Below, in pieces: positions 47,940-59,279 of a stretch of DNA of 64,000 nt (position 1 is the stretch's first letter; every line of letters begins with the position of its first letter). The notes under the pieces are model-generated. The model was not told where the DNA came from and made no database searches. It saw nothing but the letters and a program-made list of their open reading frames with translations. Source of the stretch: Salminus brasiliensis (Eukaryota; Chordata; Actinopteri; Characiformes; Bryconidae); contig NC_132900.1 in assembly GCF_030463535.1 (NCBI RefSeq), positions 25,196,456 through 25,260,455 on the forward strand. Reading direction: 5' to 3'. Made by a program: the position numbers and the translations under genes.

Positions 47940-49195
47940 TGTACAGTTGCAATAGAAATGATTCACCCACATTAGGTTTATTAGCAAAATTAGCAAAAAA
48001 TTAATAAATAAATAAACCAAACAACAGCAAATTTAAACATCTCAACACAACTAATGTAACAAGTGTTTTCTCCAGATTCATTACATTAGTTGAACCAGGT
48101 GTGCTTGAGCTAAAACACATCAGATACCTGGACTGGCTCAGGGTTTGCTGACTGTGACGTTTAATTGCATGTTAGAAATATGGCTCAAGAGTCAAGACGG
48201 TTGTCCAAAAAGTTCAGAGAAGACGAGGCTACAAAAAGAGAGCAAAGGCACTGAATGCTCCTACAGATACAGCTGGAAGTATAGTTCACAAGTTCAGAGT
48301 TAAAGGAACACTGGCTACACTACCTGGACGTGGCAGAAAGAGGAAGTTTTCACCGGCTACTACCAGCTTCCTAAGGAGACAGGTGTTCAAAAACACTTGA
48401 ATGACTGCAGAAGACCTGCTGCAAGATTTGGTGGCAGCAGGCACTGAGGTTTCAGTTTGCACAGTAAGGTCCACGCCTGTACACTTTTATTAATCCAAAA
48501 GCACAAGAAAAAAAGACGTTGGCTACAATCTGCTCAGAACCATAGAAATAAGCCGCAGACGATTTAAGATTCTGTTCTGTGAAGCCATGAAACGCAACTG
48601 GACCTTTTCGGGCCTATGGATTAAAGATAAGTCTGGAGGAGGAAGAATGAAGCATACACTGGAAAGAACACCCTGCCTACAGTGAAGCATGGCGGTGGCT
48701 TAGTGATGCTCTGGAGCTTCTTTGCTTTCTCTGGCACTGAAAACCTGCAGCGTGTGGAAGGCTGGATGGATTCAATCAAGTATCAGGAAATTCTAGGAGA
48801 AAATGTCAGGCCTTCTGTGAGGAATCTGAAGCTTGGACATCATTGGACCTTTCAACAGGACAATGATCCCAAGCACACCTCAAAGTAACCAAGGCTTAGT
48901 TTCAGAAGAAGTCCTGGAAGATTCTGGAGTGGTCCCTGCAGTTGCCTGACTTGAACCCCATAGAAAATCTTTGGTGGGATTTGAAGAAGGCGGTTGCAGC
49001 AGCAAGCATTGATTCTCCTGCCATCAAATTAGTGAACTGGATGCCACTGCCCATGAGGAATGGATTTAGATTCCTCAGGAACGCTACCAGAAGCTGGTGT
49101 CTTGCTATGCATCATGTTTGCAGCAGGTCATAACAGCAGAAAGCTGCTCTACTAAGTTCTAAAGATGTTTGTTATAAACGGGTTGAATAATTCTG
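47940..49195 (+). mobile_element. Tc1-like transposon relic
   Basis: Plus-strand transposase pieces are present across frameshifts. They are a DNA-binding start near 48200-48350, then GGGLVMLWSFFAFSGTENL and HHWTFQQDNDPKHTSK (48682-48888), and LPDLNPIENLWWDLKKAV near 48940-48990. The left end 'AATAGAAATGATTCACCC' and the right 'GGGTTGAATAATTCTG' look like decayed inverted repeats. It is not functional. Confidence 0.85.
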
Positions 49196-49559
49196 CCATT
49201 AAATCATCTTTGTAGATTATCTATACTCATATATTAACTTTTTACTGTTTATGTTTGTGTACATAATTTTAGCAAAAAACATTAATGCCAATAAAGCTCT
49301 GAGAGAGGGATTGAGAGAAGAGAGAGAAAGAGTTTGTGTGGGAGCGTATGGGGGGCTGTTTCTTGACCATGTCTGGCCCCCTTCAAACACACGCGACCGG
49401 CGTGAGACTCCCACCCTTCTGCTACTCTTTATTGAAAAGAGAAAGGGGTTGGGGGGTGGGGGGTAAGTGGAGCAGCTGCCAGACTCAGCCTGCTTGGCAG
49501 TTGGCTTGTGGCTGTGCATCATCATCATCATCATCATCATGACTGCACACTTACACTTA

Positions 49560-51660
49560 ATTTGTTACTGCCGCTATACTGTTATATTTCCATAGTAATG
49601 CTAATTGCCATGTTCATACTATATCCATTTTTAAGGTTACATCACATCAATTTCCATGGCAACACTATACTCTTTTCCATGGTCACACTACATCAATTTT
49701 CACGGCAACGCGACACTCTTTTTATAGTTATACCTCACTCATTTTCATAGTTATACTACACCCATTCACCACCATTTACATGCGTATCCTACAATAATTT
49801 CCAGGGATACAAAACGGCCATACTTGTTTTTTGGAAACAATACATTAATTTCCTTGGTCATGCTACACTTATTTCCATGGTTATACTACACCTATTTTCA
49901 TGGCAACAATGCACTTTTTTCATAGTTATGCTACATCCATTTCTTTGGTCATGTTACATCTATTCATCACCATTTACATGTAGTGAGTAGAGTATGCTGC
50001 AATAATTTCTAGGGGTACACATTTTTTTACACATACATTTTTTAAAAGTATGACCATACCTGTTTCCATGGTTACACTACTTCCATCTCCATGGTTACAT
50101 TACACTCAATTTTGTTGTTAGTCTAGGCGCATTTCCATGGCAACTCTATATCTCTTCCCATGGTTACTCCACACTTGTTGTCATGGTGTCATACACTACA
50201 CCCATTTCCATTGTTACACTACACTACACTACACTAGTTATGCTACACAGCTTTCCATGGTTACATGGCTACATCCACTTAATGGCTACACTACACCCTT
50301 TTCTATAGTTATGCCATAGTTATAATAGTTCAATAGTTATAATAGTTACTCTTTTCAGTGGTCATACCACACTGATTACCATGGTTACTCTACATCTATT
50401 TCGTTTCATTATGCTTCACTCAGTTCCATGGATATGCTACAATAATTTCTGTGGTTACACAACTTTAATTTTCATAATAAGACCTTGTGTCCATGGTTAT
50501 GCTACACCCATTCCATGGTTGCACTACACTCATTTTAATAGTTACATGACACATTTCCATGGCAACACTACACCCCTTTCCATGGATACACTAGCAACAA
50601 TTACATGCTAATGCTACTCCCATTTTCAGGGTTACACAACATTCATTTTCTTTGTAGGACCACACTTTTTTCCATAGTTATGCTACACTTATTTCCATGA
50701 TTACGCTACATCCATTTTTTCAATGGCAACACTACACTCATTTCCATGGTTACAATAATTCTTTTCCATAATTACTCTACAAACATTTAAATACATATAC
50801 TTCACCCATTTTGGCAGCACTACTAATACTCCTTTTGAGTGGTTATAACACGCTTATTACCATGATTACGCTACATTTTTGTCCATGGTCACACTACATG
50901 TATTTCTATAGCAACACCACACTCTTTTCATAGTTATGTTTCACTCATTTCTATGGCTACAGTATAATAATTTTCATGGTTACGTTTCATTTATTACCAT
51001 GGCAGCACTATGCTCTTTTCAATAGTTATGCTGCACTCAGTTCCATTGTTATGCTACACTGTTTTCCATACCTATGCTACACCCATTCCCATAGTTGTAC
51101 TACAATCCTTTCTAAGGTTACGCTACACCCATTAACCACCATTTACATGAGTATGCTAGCTACAATCAGTTACACAACTTTATTTTTTAGAATGACCACA
51201 CTTGAGTCCATAATTATGCTACAACCATTTCCATTGTTACACTTCATCTATTTCTTTAACAACAGTACAGTCTTTTATAAATTATGCTTCACTCATTTCC
51301 ATGGCTACACTAAAATAATTTCTGTGGTTATGCTTTACCCATTGACATGGTAACACTGCACTCTTTTCCATGATTACGCTACAAACATTTCCATAGTTAC
51401 ACTACACTCTTTTCCATGATTACGCTACACTCATTCACCACTATTTACATGAGTATGCTACAATAGTTTACGCAACCCTCTTTTTAATACAAGACACACA
51501 TTTCCATGGCAACACTACACCCACTTTCCATGGATACTGCCATCTACACCCATTTTCAGTGACCCACAACATTCATTTTCTTAGTAAGATCACACTGATT
51601 TCCATGGTTATGCAACACCTATCTCCATTGTTACACTACATCCATCTTCATGGTTTGCAC
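49560..51660. repeat. 2.1-kb degenerate minisatellite (CATTTCCATGGTTACACTAC)
   Basis: Dozens of imperfect units of roughly 22-26 bp, built from TTTCCATGG, TTACACTACA and 'GCAACACTACACTC', run almost without a break. CCATGG recurs throughout. No coding or transposase signal is visible. It separates hes6 from the her8-type gene. Confidence 0.88.
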
Positions 51661-51664
51661 TCCA

Positions 51665-52610
51665 TCACTGGCTAAAGTCTGTTATGGTGAAAATGAAGAA
51701 AAACATTTGTTTGAAATCGTTTGCATAATTGATCAGCAAAAAGAATAACAGAGTTGATTTAAAGTGTTTTAATAAGAGGATCATTCATCCTGCAATAGCT
51801 GGCTGAGTTCCAACTCCATGTGTCCTCCTGTACTCCTATTGTAAAACCAGAATCTTGAGATCCTTAAATTAGAGCTGAGGACCACTTTCAAGGTTTATCT
51901 GATCAGATCAGATGAAGTATATAGCATATACTTACTCGATGGTGTGGCCCTCCTTTAACATGTTATCTGTACAAAGGCCCTGACTCACACATTGTGTACT
52001 TACACACAAATACCACACAGGCCTTCCTTTACAGACTACATCCATAACTTACAGGCCTTTTTACACTGACTATGAAGTGACTGAGTGAGTAATGGGATCA
52101 TATTTTGCCATTTGCTTCTTTACTTAAAGTGGAATAAATGAAAATACACAAACGATTATGAATCGACTGTTTGTTTATTAATAGCGGGTTAATACACATA
52201 CATAGAGCATCGAGCAAGTCACAATCTACAATATTAGTCAGCCAGCTAATAAACCGCTAGCCATGAATATTATTAATATGATTATTTCATCAAATAAATT
52301 ACTGTGTTAATCAAATAAATAACACAATGGGATTAATAAAGGCCTTCTACAATGCAGGCTACTGTAACTTTACTTCAGACAGGAAGCAATGAGGTTTGGA
52401 AAAGAGAGAGCTAATCTGGACCAAAGTCGCCTCCAACACGCTCACCAACAAGCATATCTATAAGATACATAGCAGAGGAGGGTCTACAGACAGCATACAC
52501 ACACACACACACACAGACCTACAATGAGCACATACATACTCAAGTGCACAATGTATGGAGAAAGAAAGCTTGCACATTTTACGTGTAGTAATATGCATGT
52601 ATACAAGGTG
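51665..52610. other. Intergenic, nothing recognised
   Basis: Apart from a (CA)n run near 52497-52513 I see no exon, RNA gene or repeat. Confidence 0.5.
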
Positions 52611-52619
52611 TGCTTAAAG

Positions 52620-53156
52620 GGGAATGTTGCAGAATTTTCAAATTCTCTGCATAATTAAAGGGCTACAATGTGAACGCAGTCATTCTGGGAGGGTTTGCTA
52701 TGAAACGCTCCATTCTTGAGAAACTTACCGAATCAGAATTGTTTACAGTGGAGGAGAATGGAACCAGATGTCGGGACCTCTAAAAGCTCCCACACAGAAA
52801 CGTATTAGCACCAAATGGTTATGAATACACTGCCTGATGCCCAGACACTGTTTTACCACAGTTCTGAGAAGAATTTGAGCCTTAAAATGTTTAAAAATAA
52901 AATCACCTATCATTAAAATGGTGGAGGGGTACATGCAGGCAAAAATAGTCCCCAAAGAAAACTAATTTTTTTGTTGATTTGCTGCTGTTCATTTGATTTT
53001 ACCACCATCAACATTCCATAAAAACTCAGAAGACATGTGTAGGCTCACTGTTTGGGTTTGGATAGTAAATAAAATGGCTATATTCGTGCTGTAGTCGTAG
53101 CGATTTAAAGGAGCCGGCAGGTTTCTCCACAATGAACCACAATTTCACAACAAACT
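52620..53156 (+). mobile_element. Family F copy abutting the her8-type stop codon
   Basis: It matches 42940-43425 block by block ('AAACGCTCCATTCTTGAGAA', 'GAATACACTGCCTGATGCCC', 'AAAATGGTGGAGGGGTACAT', 'AAATGGCTATATTCGTGCTG'). Its end 'AATGAACCACAATTTCACAA' matches the family F end at about 8660. The match stops a few bases before the stop codon at 53161-53159. Confidence 0.7.
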
Positions 53157-53158
53157 GT

Positions 53159-54465
53159 TCACCAGGGTCTCCACATCTCCAGAGCTGTGAGCTGTGGGCT
53201 TTCAGCAGGCTCAGGCCTACCAAGAGGGGGGGTGCCAGAACTTTTAACGGCCGCTCTGGCACCCACTGCAGGAGAAGCAGGGCATGACTTCGGACCTTCT
53301 GCCTCGCTGCCATGGTAATGTACATGGTCAGCGTGTTCAGAGAGGCAGGGTTTGGCTCTCTGGGAGGACTCAGGCGCTGACTTGGGCAGCGATTTGAGCA
53401 GGTGGTTGAGGAGCCGTGAGCCAAGCGTCTTGTCCATCCAGTCGCAGGACAGCAGCAGGTTGTGGACTTCGTGCATGCACTGGATGTAGCCGGTGCTGTA
53501 CCTCTGCTGGGCCTCCGAGTCCAGTATTGGCTCTGTTTGAGGAGAAATTCAGGTCAGAACGGCACTAAAATGAACCCTTTACTTCCACTCTATGCCATGT
53601 TCACACCCGAATGCCTGAAAGAAATAGTCCCTGAAAATGTCAAATTTAGTCAGGTCAGTCAAGTTAGTTGACATTTACTTCTTTAGTTTTTAGCACTACA
53701 CGGCTAAAATCTATATAACTGACTTTGAAAACTTTCTGAATGTACAGCTCTGGAAAAAATTAAGAGACCATTTATATTTTTTTCTTAAATTTGCATTTTT
53801 ATGTGTCTGGCAGTTATTTAATTCCAGGCATTTCTTCAAACAAAGCTGAGTTACCTTCATTTGCAGACTATGAATGGCATAAAGTCACTCAACAGCAATG
53901 TGAAAGACTAGTGGAGAGCCTGCCAAGACATGAAAGCTGTGATTGGCAGTCGAGGTTATTTCACCAGTGATTTTTGAATGCTCTCAAGTATTCTCCCTCA
54001 AGTAAATATTAGTACTGTGTTGTTCAAATCTGAATAATACCGTCTTTGCATTATAATTACTATAATCATTTATTTGCATTATTTGAGCAGCTGTCATTTC
54101 TGCAATTAAATGCTCTAAATAGCAATATTTTTATTTGGAATTTAGGGCAAGTGTTGCCCATGGTTTATAAAATACTAAGCAAATGTTAATTTCCCTTAAA
54201 CACACTGCTTATAAATAGTAAAACCAGAGAAACTGATCATGAAGGGTGGTCTCTTAAATTGTTCCGGATCTGTTTATAATGGAACAAGGGAACCTTTTTG
54301 TCACATACTTACCATTAACTTTACTACTCTGAATGTTCTGTAGGTGCTTAACGGTCATTTCCAGGATGTCAGCTTTCTCCAATTTGGACTGCTGCATAGA
54401 GGAATAACAATAACATTAGAGTTCAAGCAACTTTATGAGTGTATATGAGTTATGAGATGTGAAGC

Positions 54466-54534
<69 letters not shown>

Positions 54535-55197
54535 GAGTAGAGAGTAGCATATGGGCCCTTATTTTGAACAAGTGGTCTTGAGCCAATCAGAACAGATAAT
54601 GATAAATCTTAAAGGTACAGTACTGAAAAGCAGATGAAGAAATGTTGGAAATTGGGAAAATTAATTTTTATTAATTTAATAAATTTTTGGTGCGTAGACA
54701 CTTTTACATGTCATAAGTGGAGCTCCTAAGAACACAAAACCAAAGTACAAGAGGAAATGTAGCATATGGACCCTTTAATTTGAACTTACATCCAGCCTAA
54801 AGGCCCCAACCACCGTCTCTCTCAGCTGATCCAAGCAGTGGTTTATTCTTTCCCGTCTTTTCCTCTCTATTAATGGTTTCCTCAGCTGAAAACAGACGAG
54901 AGAAAAGTTACTAAAAGTCACGACACTTGACTTGCCAGTGTCTCATTCAAATTAGCCGGTCCACCTTAAATGGTGCAACAGTTACATTCCGGCGCCTGAG
55001 GCGCCGGAATGTAACTGTTGCACCATTTAAGGTGGACCGGCTAATTTGAATGAGACAATTTTAATGAGACTAATTTGAATGAGACTAATTTGAATAAAAA
55101 GCTCCACCAAAAACTTAAGACAAACTTCAGCTGGGGGGGAGGTCCACCTTACCTTTCTCTCCTCCTTCGCACTCGCGCTGGGTCTCTCCGCGGTCAT
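53159..55197 (-). CDS. her8a: HER8-type bHLH-Orange repressor, 197 aa
   Basis: The exons in transcript order are 55153-55197, 54790-54885, 54313-54391 and 53159-53532, giving 197 codons plus stop in frame. The start is MTAERPSASAKEERK. The basic region is LRKPLIERKRRERINHCL, helix 1 is LDQLRETVVGAF, and helix 2 is QSKLEKADILEMTVKHLQNI. The Orange domain runs from AQQRYSTGYIQCMHEVHNLL to GSRLLNHLLKSLP. The C-terminus is WRPW, the Groucho/TLE-binding tetrapeptide. The basic-region proline and the RLDQSKLEKAD loop fit the fish her8/frog hes8 group better than hes1 or hes5. Known her8 genes act in neural progenitors. It shares strand with hes6 5.5 kb away, so the two may be an old tandem pair. 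The a/b suffix is a guess. Exon 3 could start three bases later (CAGCAG acceptor). Confidence 0.88.
53742..54272 (+). mobile_element. Non-autonomous DNA transposon with 'CTGGAAAAAATTAAGAGACC' ends
   Basis: The left end ACAGCTCTGGAAAAAATTAA and the right end (TGGTCTCTTAAATTGTTCC) are inverted copies. The interior of about 500 bp has no transposase frame. It lies in intron 3 of the her8-type gene. Confidence 0.65.
54472..54535. repeat. (TA)n(CA)n microsatellite
   Basis: A TA run passes into a short CA run in intron 2 of the her8-type gene. Confidence 0.95.
54939..55057. repeat. Perfect palindrome, 59-bp arms, 1-nt centre
   Basis: Each base from 54939 to 54997 pairs with its partner from 55057 back to 54999 around a single G at 54998. 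No mismatch was found reading base by base. It lies in intron 1 (54886-55152) of the her8-type gene. To its right, 'TAATTTGAATGAGAC' is repeated twice more. In RNA the intron would fold into one long hairpin. Confidence 0.93.
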
Positions 55198-55294
55198 TTC
55201 CAGCAGATTTCTTATTTGTTTGTTTGTTTGTTTGTTTGTTTATTTTTTGGGCTCCAACACGCCGCTCCAGTCCAAGCAGCAACAGAGCTGTGCG

Positions 55295-55345
55295 GCTTCT
55301 GCTACATGCGAAGCTGAGGAGCTCCGCCCCTTATTTATAGAACGC
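55295..55345 (-). promoter_or_regulatory. her8a: TATA promoter of her8-type gene
   Basis: TATAAATA lies at 55339-55332 on the minus strand, about 135 bp upstream of the start codon, followed by a GGGGCGG box (about 55329-55323). A CACGTG E-box is further upstream at 55677-55682. The surrounding 55,200-55,700 is CpG-rich. Confidence 0.6.
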
Positions 55346-55569
55346 GCGCGGATTTCCATTTGAATGTGTGTGTGTGTGTGTGTGTAAGTGCTTTCCCACA
55401 CGCGCACTGCGGCGCGCGCGCATGCCATTGCTCACGAATGACAGGTCACCCCCGGCTATTCAACACATAAGCAGCAAGCGCGCGCGCGGGCATGCACTTT
55501 CTCTCTTTCACGCTCTCTCTCTCTTTCTCTCCCGCGCTCGCGCACGCAGACACACACTCCCTCCCTCTC

Positions 55570-55575
55570 TGTCTT

Positions 55576-55608
<33 letters not shown>
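55570..55608. repeat. (CA)n microsatellite
   Basis: This is a CA run upstream of the her8-type promoter, preceded by CT-rich tracts. Confidence 0.9.
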
Positions 55609-55613
<5 letters not shown>

Positions 55614-55904
55614 GAGACTGAAAAACAGGCGACAGATGTCCTGTCTGCAACCTCTACTTCTTTATTCAAGGCGTGTCACGTGACTTATCCCCCACGCGCA
55701 TGCACTCTCATAAAGAAAGGTGCCGGGGGTTCTGTGGGTTTCATAGAACCATGTTGGTTCCCTTAAGAACCCTTCAAGTCAGACTTATGTGCTCCAATGT
55801 TTTACGTTCCCCCAGCGGACCGCTTGTTTTCCAACCTACGTGCCTTTAAGGCTGATATATGCAAATGAGCACCGTTTTGATTTGCTGCCCCTGTGAGTAG
55901 AAAC

Positions 55905-56850
55905 ATAAGGTAGGTGTTTCCAATAAAGTGGCCAGTGAGTGGAAGCACAAGGTTGGGGGTTTCTAATAAAGTGGCCAGTGAGTGGAAGCACAACGCCGGT
56001 GTTTCTAATAAAGTGGCCAGTGAGTAGAAACACAAGGTATGTGTTTCCAATAAAGTGGCCAGTGAGGTAAAGCATAAGGTAGGTGTTTCTAATAAAGTGG
56101 CCAGTGAGGGAAAGCATAAGGTAGGGGTTTCTAATAAAGTGGCCAGTGAGTGGAAGCATATGGTAGGGGTTTCTAATAAAGTGGCCAGTGAGTGGAAGCA
56201 CAAGGTAGGGGTTTCTAATAAAGTGGCCAGTGAGTGGAAGCACAAGGTTGGGGGTTTCTAATAAAGTGGCCAGTGAGTGGAAGCACAAGGTTGGGGGTTT
56301 CTAATAAAGTGGCCAGTGAGTGGAAGCACAAGGTTGGGGGTTTCTAATAAAGTGGCCAGTGAGTGAAAGCATATGGTAGGGGTTTCTAAGAAAGTGGCCA
56401 GTGAGTGGAAGCACAAGGTTGGGGGTTTCTAATAAAGTGGCCAGTGAGTGGAAGCACAAGGTTGGGGGTTTCTAATAAAGTGGCCAGTGAGTGAAAGCAT
56501 ATGGTAGGGGTTTCTAATAAAGTGGCCAGTGAGTGGAAGCACAAGGTTGGGGGTTTCTAATAAAGTGGCCAGTGAGTGAAAGCATATGGTAGGGGTTTCT
56601 AATAAAGTGGCCAGTGAGTGGAAGCACAAGGTTGGGGGTTTCTAATAAAGTGGCCAGTGAGTGGAAGCACAAGGTTGGGGGTTTCTAATAAAGTGGCCAG
56701 TGAGTGGAAGCACAAGGTTGGGGGTTTCTAATAAAGTGGCCAGTGAGTGTAAGCACAAGGTTGGGGGTTTCTAATAAAGTGGCCAATGAGTAAAAGCACA
56801 ACGCAGGTGTTTCTAATAAAGTGGCCAGTGAGTGGAGGCACAAGGTGGAC
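55905..56850. repeat. 43-bp minisatellite (TTTCTAATAAAGTGGCCAGT)
   Basis: About 22 copies of a 42-43-bp unit carry GTTTCTAATAAAGTGGCCAG then 'TGAGTGGAAGCACAAGG'. The core AATAAAGTGGCCAGTGAGTG resembles a terminal sequence common in fish transposons. Open frames across it (Leu-Ala-Thr-Leu-Leu type) are by-products. Confidence 0.92.
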
Positions 56851-56869
56851 GTTGAGAAACATTGTAATG

Positions 56870-57320
56870 GTCACATGTCCGCTGTCTTTATTGTGTAGTT
56901 TTCTTTTGCCCTGTTTTCGAAGCTGTGTTGCGGAAAGTTGACATCTGCAGTCAAACCGGCCCTCCATTCTTCTTCCATCAAACAGCGAGTGTGAGCAGAT
57001 GTCTGAGGGGCAGATGGATCCCCCCCGCCCTGTCCGGCCGGAGAGGCACGCGAGTGTCCGGACGTGGGAATTTCGCTGGGACAAAAGCATGCACTGATCC
57101 GCAGCTAATTAGCATGAAAAGGGAAGAGTGTGACCTCACGCCTGAGAGAGGGTTGAGGGTGGGAGGGGGTGTAGAAGGAAGTGTCCAGTGTAGTGGGCAG
57201 CAGGTGTGTGCGTGTGAAGGGGGGGGGGGCTGTTCAAGTGTTTGAGAGAGGTTACAAGTGTGTATTGGTTTAGGCAGGTGTCTGTATGTGTGTGTGTGTG
57301 TGTGTTTGTTTTAGTGAACG
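56870..57320. other. GC-rich stretch upstream of her8-type gene
   Basis: It is compositionally distinct, with a 'CAGCTAATTAGCATG' homeodomain-like site at about 57101 and no frame of known family. It could be an enhancer, but nothing proves it. Confidence 0.3.
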
Positions 57321-57504
57321 TTTAGGACAAAATGGTGCTGATTTTGCAGGGAAACCAACAGTACAGTACATTATATACATGTAAATATACCCCTGATTTC
57401 AGAAAAGACATTCAACAGGTTTCCCAATACTGGTGTCTATATAGTTTAATTACATATACACAGAATATGGGACATTTTATCATTACATATAGGTACCGAC
57501 ACTA

Positions 57505-58215
57505 TATTTCCGAAAGTATTCACTCACCCATCCACATCATTGAATTCAGGTGTTCTAATAAATTCAGTGGCCACCGGTGTATAAACCCAAGCACCTAGAC
57601 ATGCAGACTGCTTCTCCAAACATTTGTGAAAGAATTGGTCACTCTCAGGAGCTCAGTGAATTCCAGCATGGTACCGTGATAGGATGCCACCTGTGCAACA
57701 GGCCCAGTTGTGAAATTTCCTCGCTACTAAATATTCCACAGTCAACTGTCAGTGGTATCATAACAAAGTGGAAGCCATTGGAAATGTCAGCAACTCAGCC
57801 ACGAAGTGGTATGTGGTAAGTGGTATCCCTGCCAGAGCAGGGTCAGTGGATGCTGAGGCACATTGTGCACAGAGGTAGTCCTCCAAATGTCATGTGGCCT
57901 TCAGATTAGCTCAAGAACAGTGAGCAGAGAGCTTTGTGGGATGGGTTTCCATGGCCGAGCAGCTGCATCCAAGCCTTACATCACCAAGCGCAATGCAAAG
58001 TGTCGGATGTAGTGGTGTAAAGTACACCGCCACTGGACTCCAGACCTTCTTGTCCAACATCAGTGTCTGACCTCACAAATGCATCAAAATTCCCGTAAAC
58101 ACACTCCTAAACCTTGTGGAAAGCCTCCCCAGAAGAGTTGAAGCTGTTATAGCTGCAGAGGGTGACCTGACATCACCCTATGGATTAAGAATGGGATGTC
58201 ACTCAAGTTCATATG
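57505..58215 (+). mobile_element. Internally deleted Tc1-like transposon
   Basis: The left part encodes the transposase helix-turn-helix region (GHSQELSEFQHGTVIGCHLC and SLLNIPQSTVSGIITKWK). The sequence then jumps near 58045 ('CCACTGGACTCCAG') to the extreme 3' part ('TTCTTGTCCAACATCAGTG', 'AAGAGTTGAAGCTGTTATAG'). The catalytic core is missing. Confidence 0.8.
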
Positions 58216-58249
58216 ATTATAGTTCATATAATTATACTTGTATGGATAC

Positions 58250-58775
58250 AAAAGGTGTCCACATTTTTGTGGACACATTCAGCTTCTTTCATTAAATACC
58301 CATTCCTGACACAGACATAGTGAATGCACACACACATAGCTTGTCTGGTCCATGTGAAGAAGTACTGCCAATAGAATAGGAAGGCCTCACAAGAGCAGAT
58401 AAACATGGGTCTGTTTGCACCATGCCTAATGCCAGGCATGAGCTAGAGGGGTATAAAGCCCCCCAGCATTGAGCTGTGGGGCAGTGGAACTGTGCTCTTT
58501 GGAATGATGGATGGAGCTTCATCCAAAACTTTTGAGAAGAGTTGGGGATGAGGTAGGGTGGTGATCATGCAGCATCCTGATCTCACTGACGCTCTTGTCG
58601 CTGAATGCAATCAAATCCTCACAGCAATGCTCCTCTAAGAATCTACTACAAAGCCTTTCCTGGACAGTAGAAACAGTTACTCCAACGAAAACAGGATCAA
58701 CTCTTATTTTTAATAGCCTTTGTTTCAAAAGAAACAATAAATGAGCAGGTGTCCCAATATTTTGTGCATAATTAC
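58250..58775 (+). mobile_element. Family M copy 4
   Basis: It has 'TGTCCACATTTTTGTGGACA' at the left, the 'CATTGAGCTGTGGGGCAGTG' and 'GATGGATGGAGCTTCATCCA' blocks, and 'GAGCAGGTGTCCCAATATTT' at the right. It is the least altered copy in the window. Confidence 0.7.
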
Positions 58776-58825
58776 ACATAGATACCTATATATAACACAC
58801 TGAGCCAGATGTTTACACTTACATA

Positions 58826-58834
58826 TGGGACATT

Positions 58835-58880
<46 letters not shown>
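58826..58880. repeat. (CA)n microsatellite
   Basis: This is a CA run, followed at about 58949-58974 by a GT run and at 59214-59262 by a (TA)n run. Confidence 0.93.
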
Positions 58881-58882
<2 letters not shown>

Positions 58883-59208
58883 ATATTTGTGTGTTACACA
58901 TCTTAACAAAAGAACATGAAAATATTACGAGTACACAATACACATTTGTGTGTGTGTGTGTGTGTATGTGTGTGTTAGGCCCTGATGAGTGGCAGGTGCT
59001 CTTTTTGAAGAGAGCAATTTATAGCAGTTGTCAGGACGACCGCACTGTTCAACACAAGTGACACTTAAAATGTAATAGAATCACCACCATCCGCAGAGAC
59101 GGGGGAACTGAGCACCCCCCCCCCCCCACCACCACCAACACACACACACATACACACACGCACAGACATTGCTGCAGCCTGTAGCCTAATATTTATATAA
59201 AATATATT

Positions 59209-59265
<57 letters not shown>

Positions 59266-59279
59266 AATCTCATGAATAT

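Noticed and set aside
55802-56288. Overlapping ~150-codon frames rich in LATLLETP and LTGHFI
   Set aside because: They are products of the 43-bp minisatellite.
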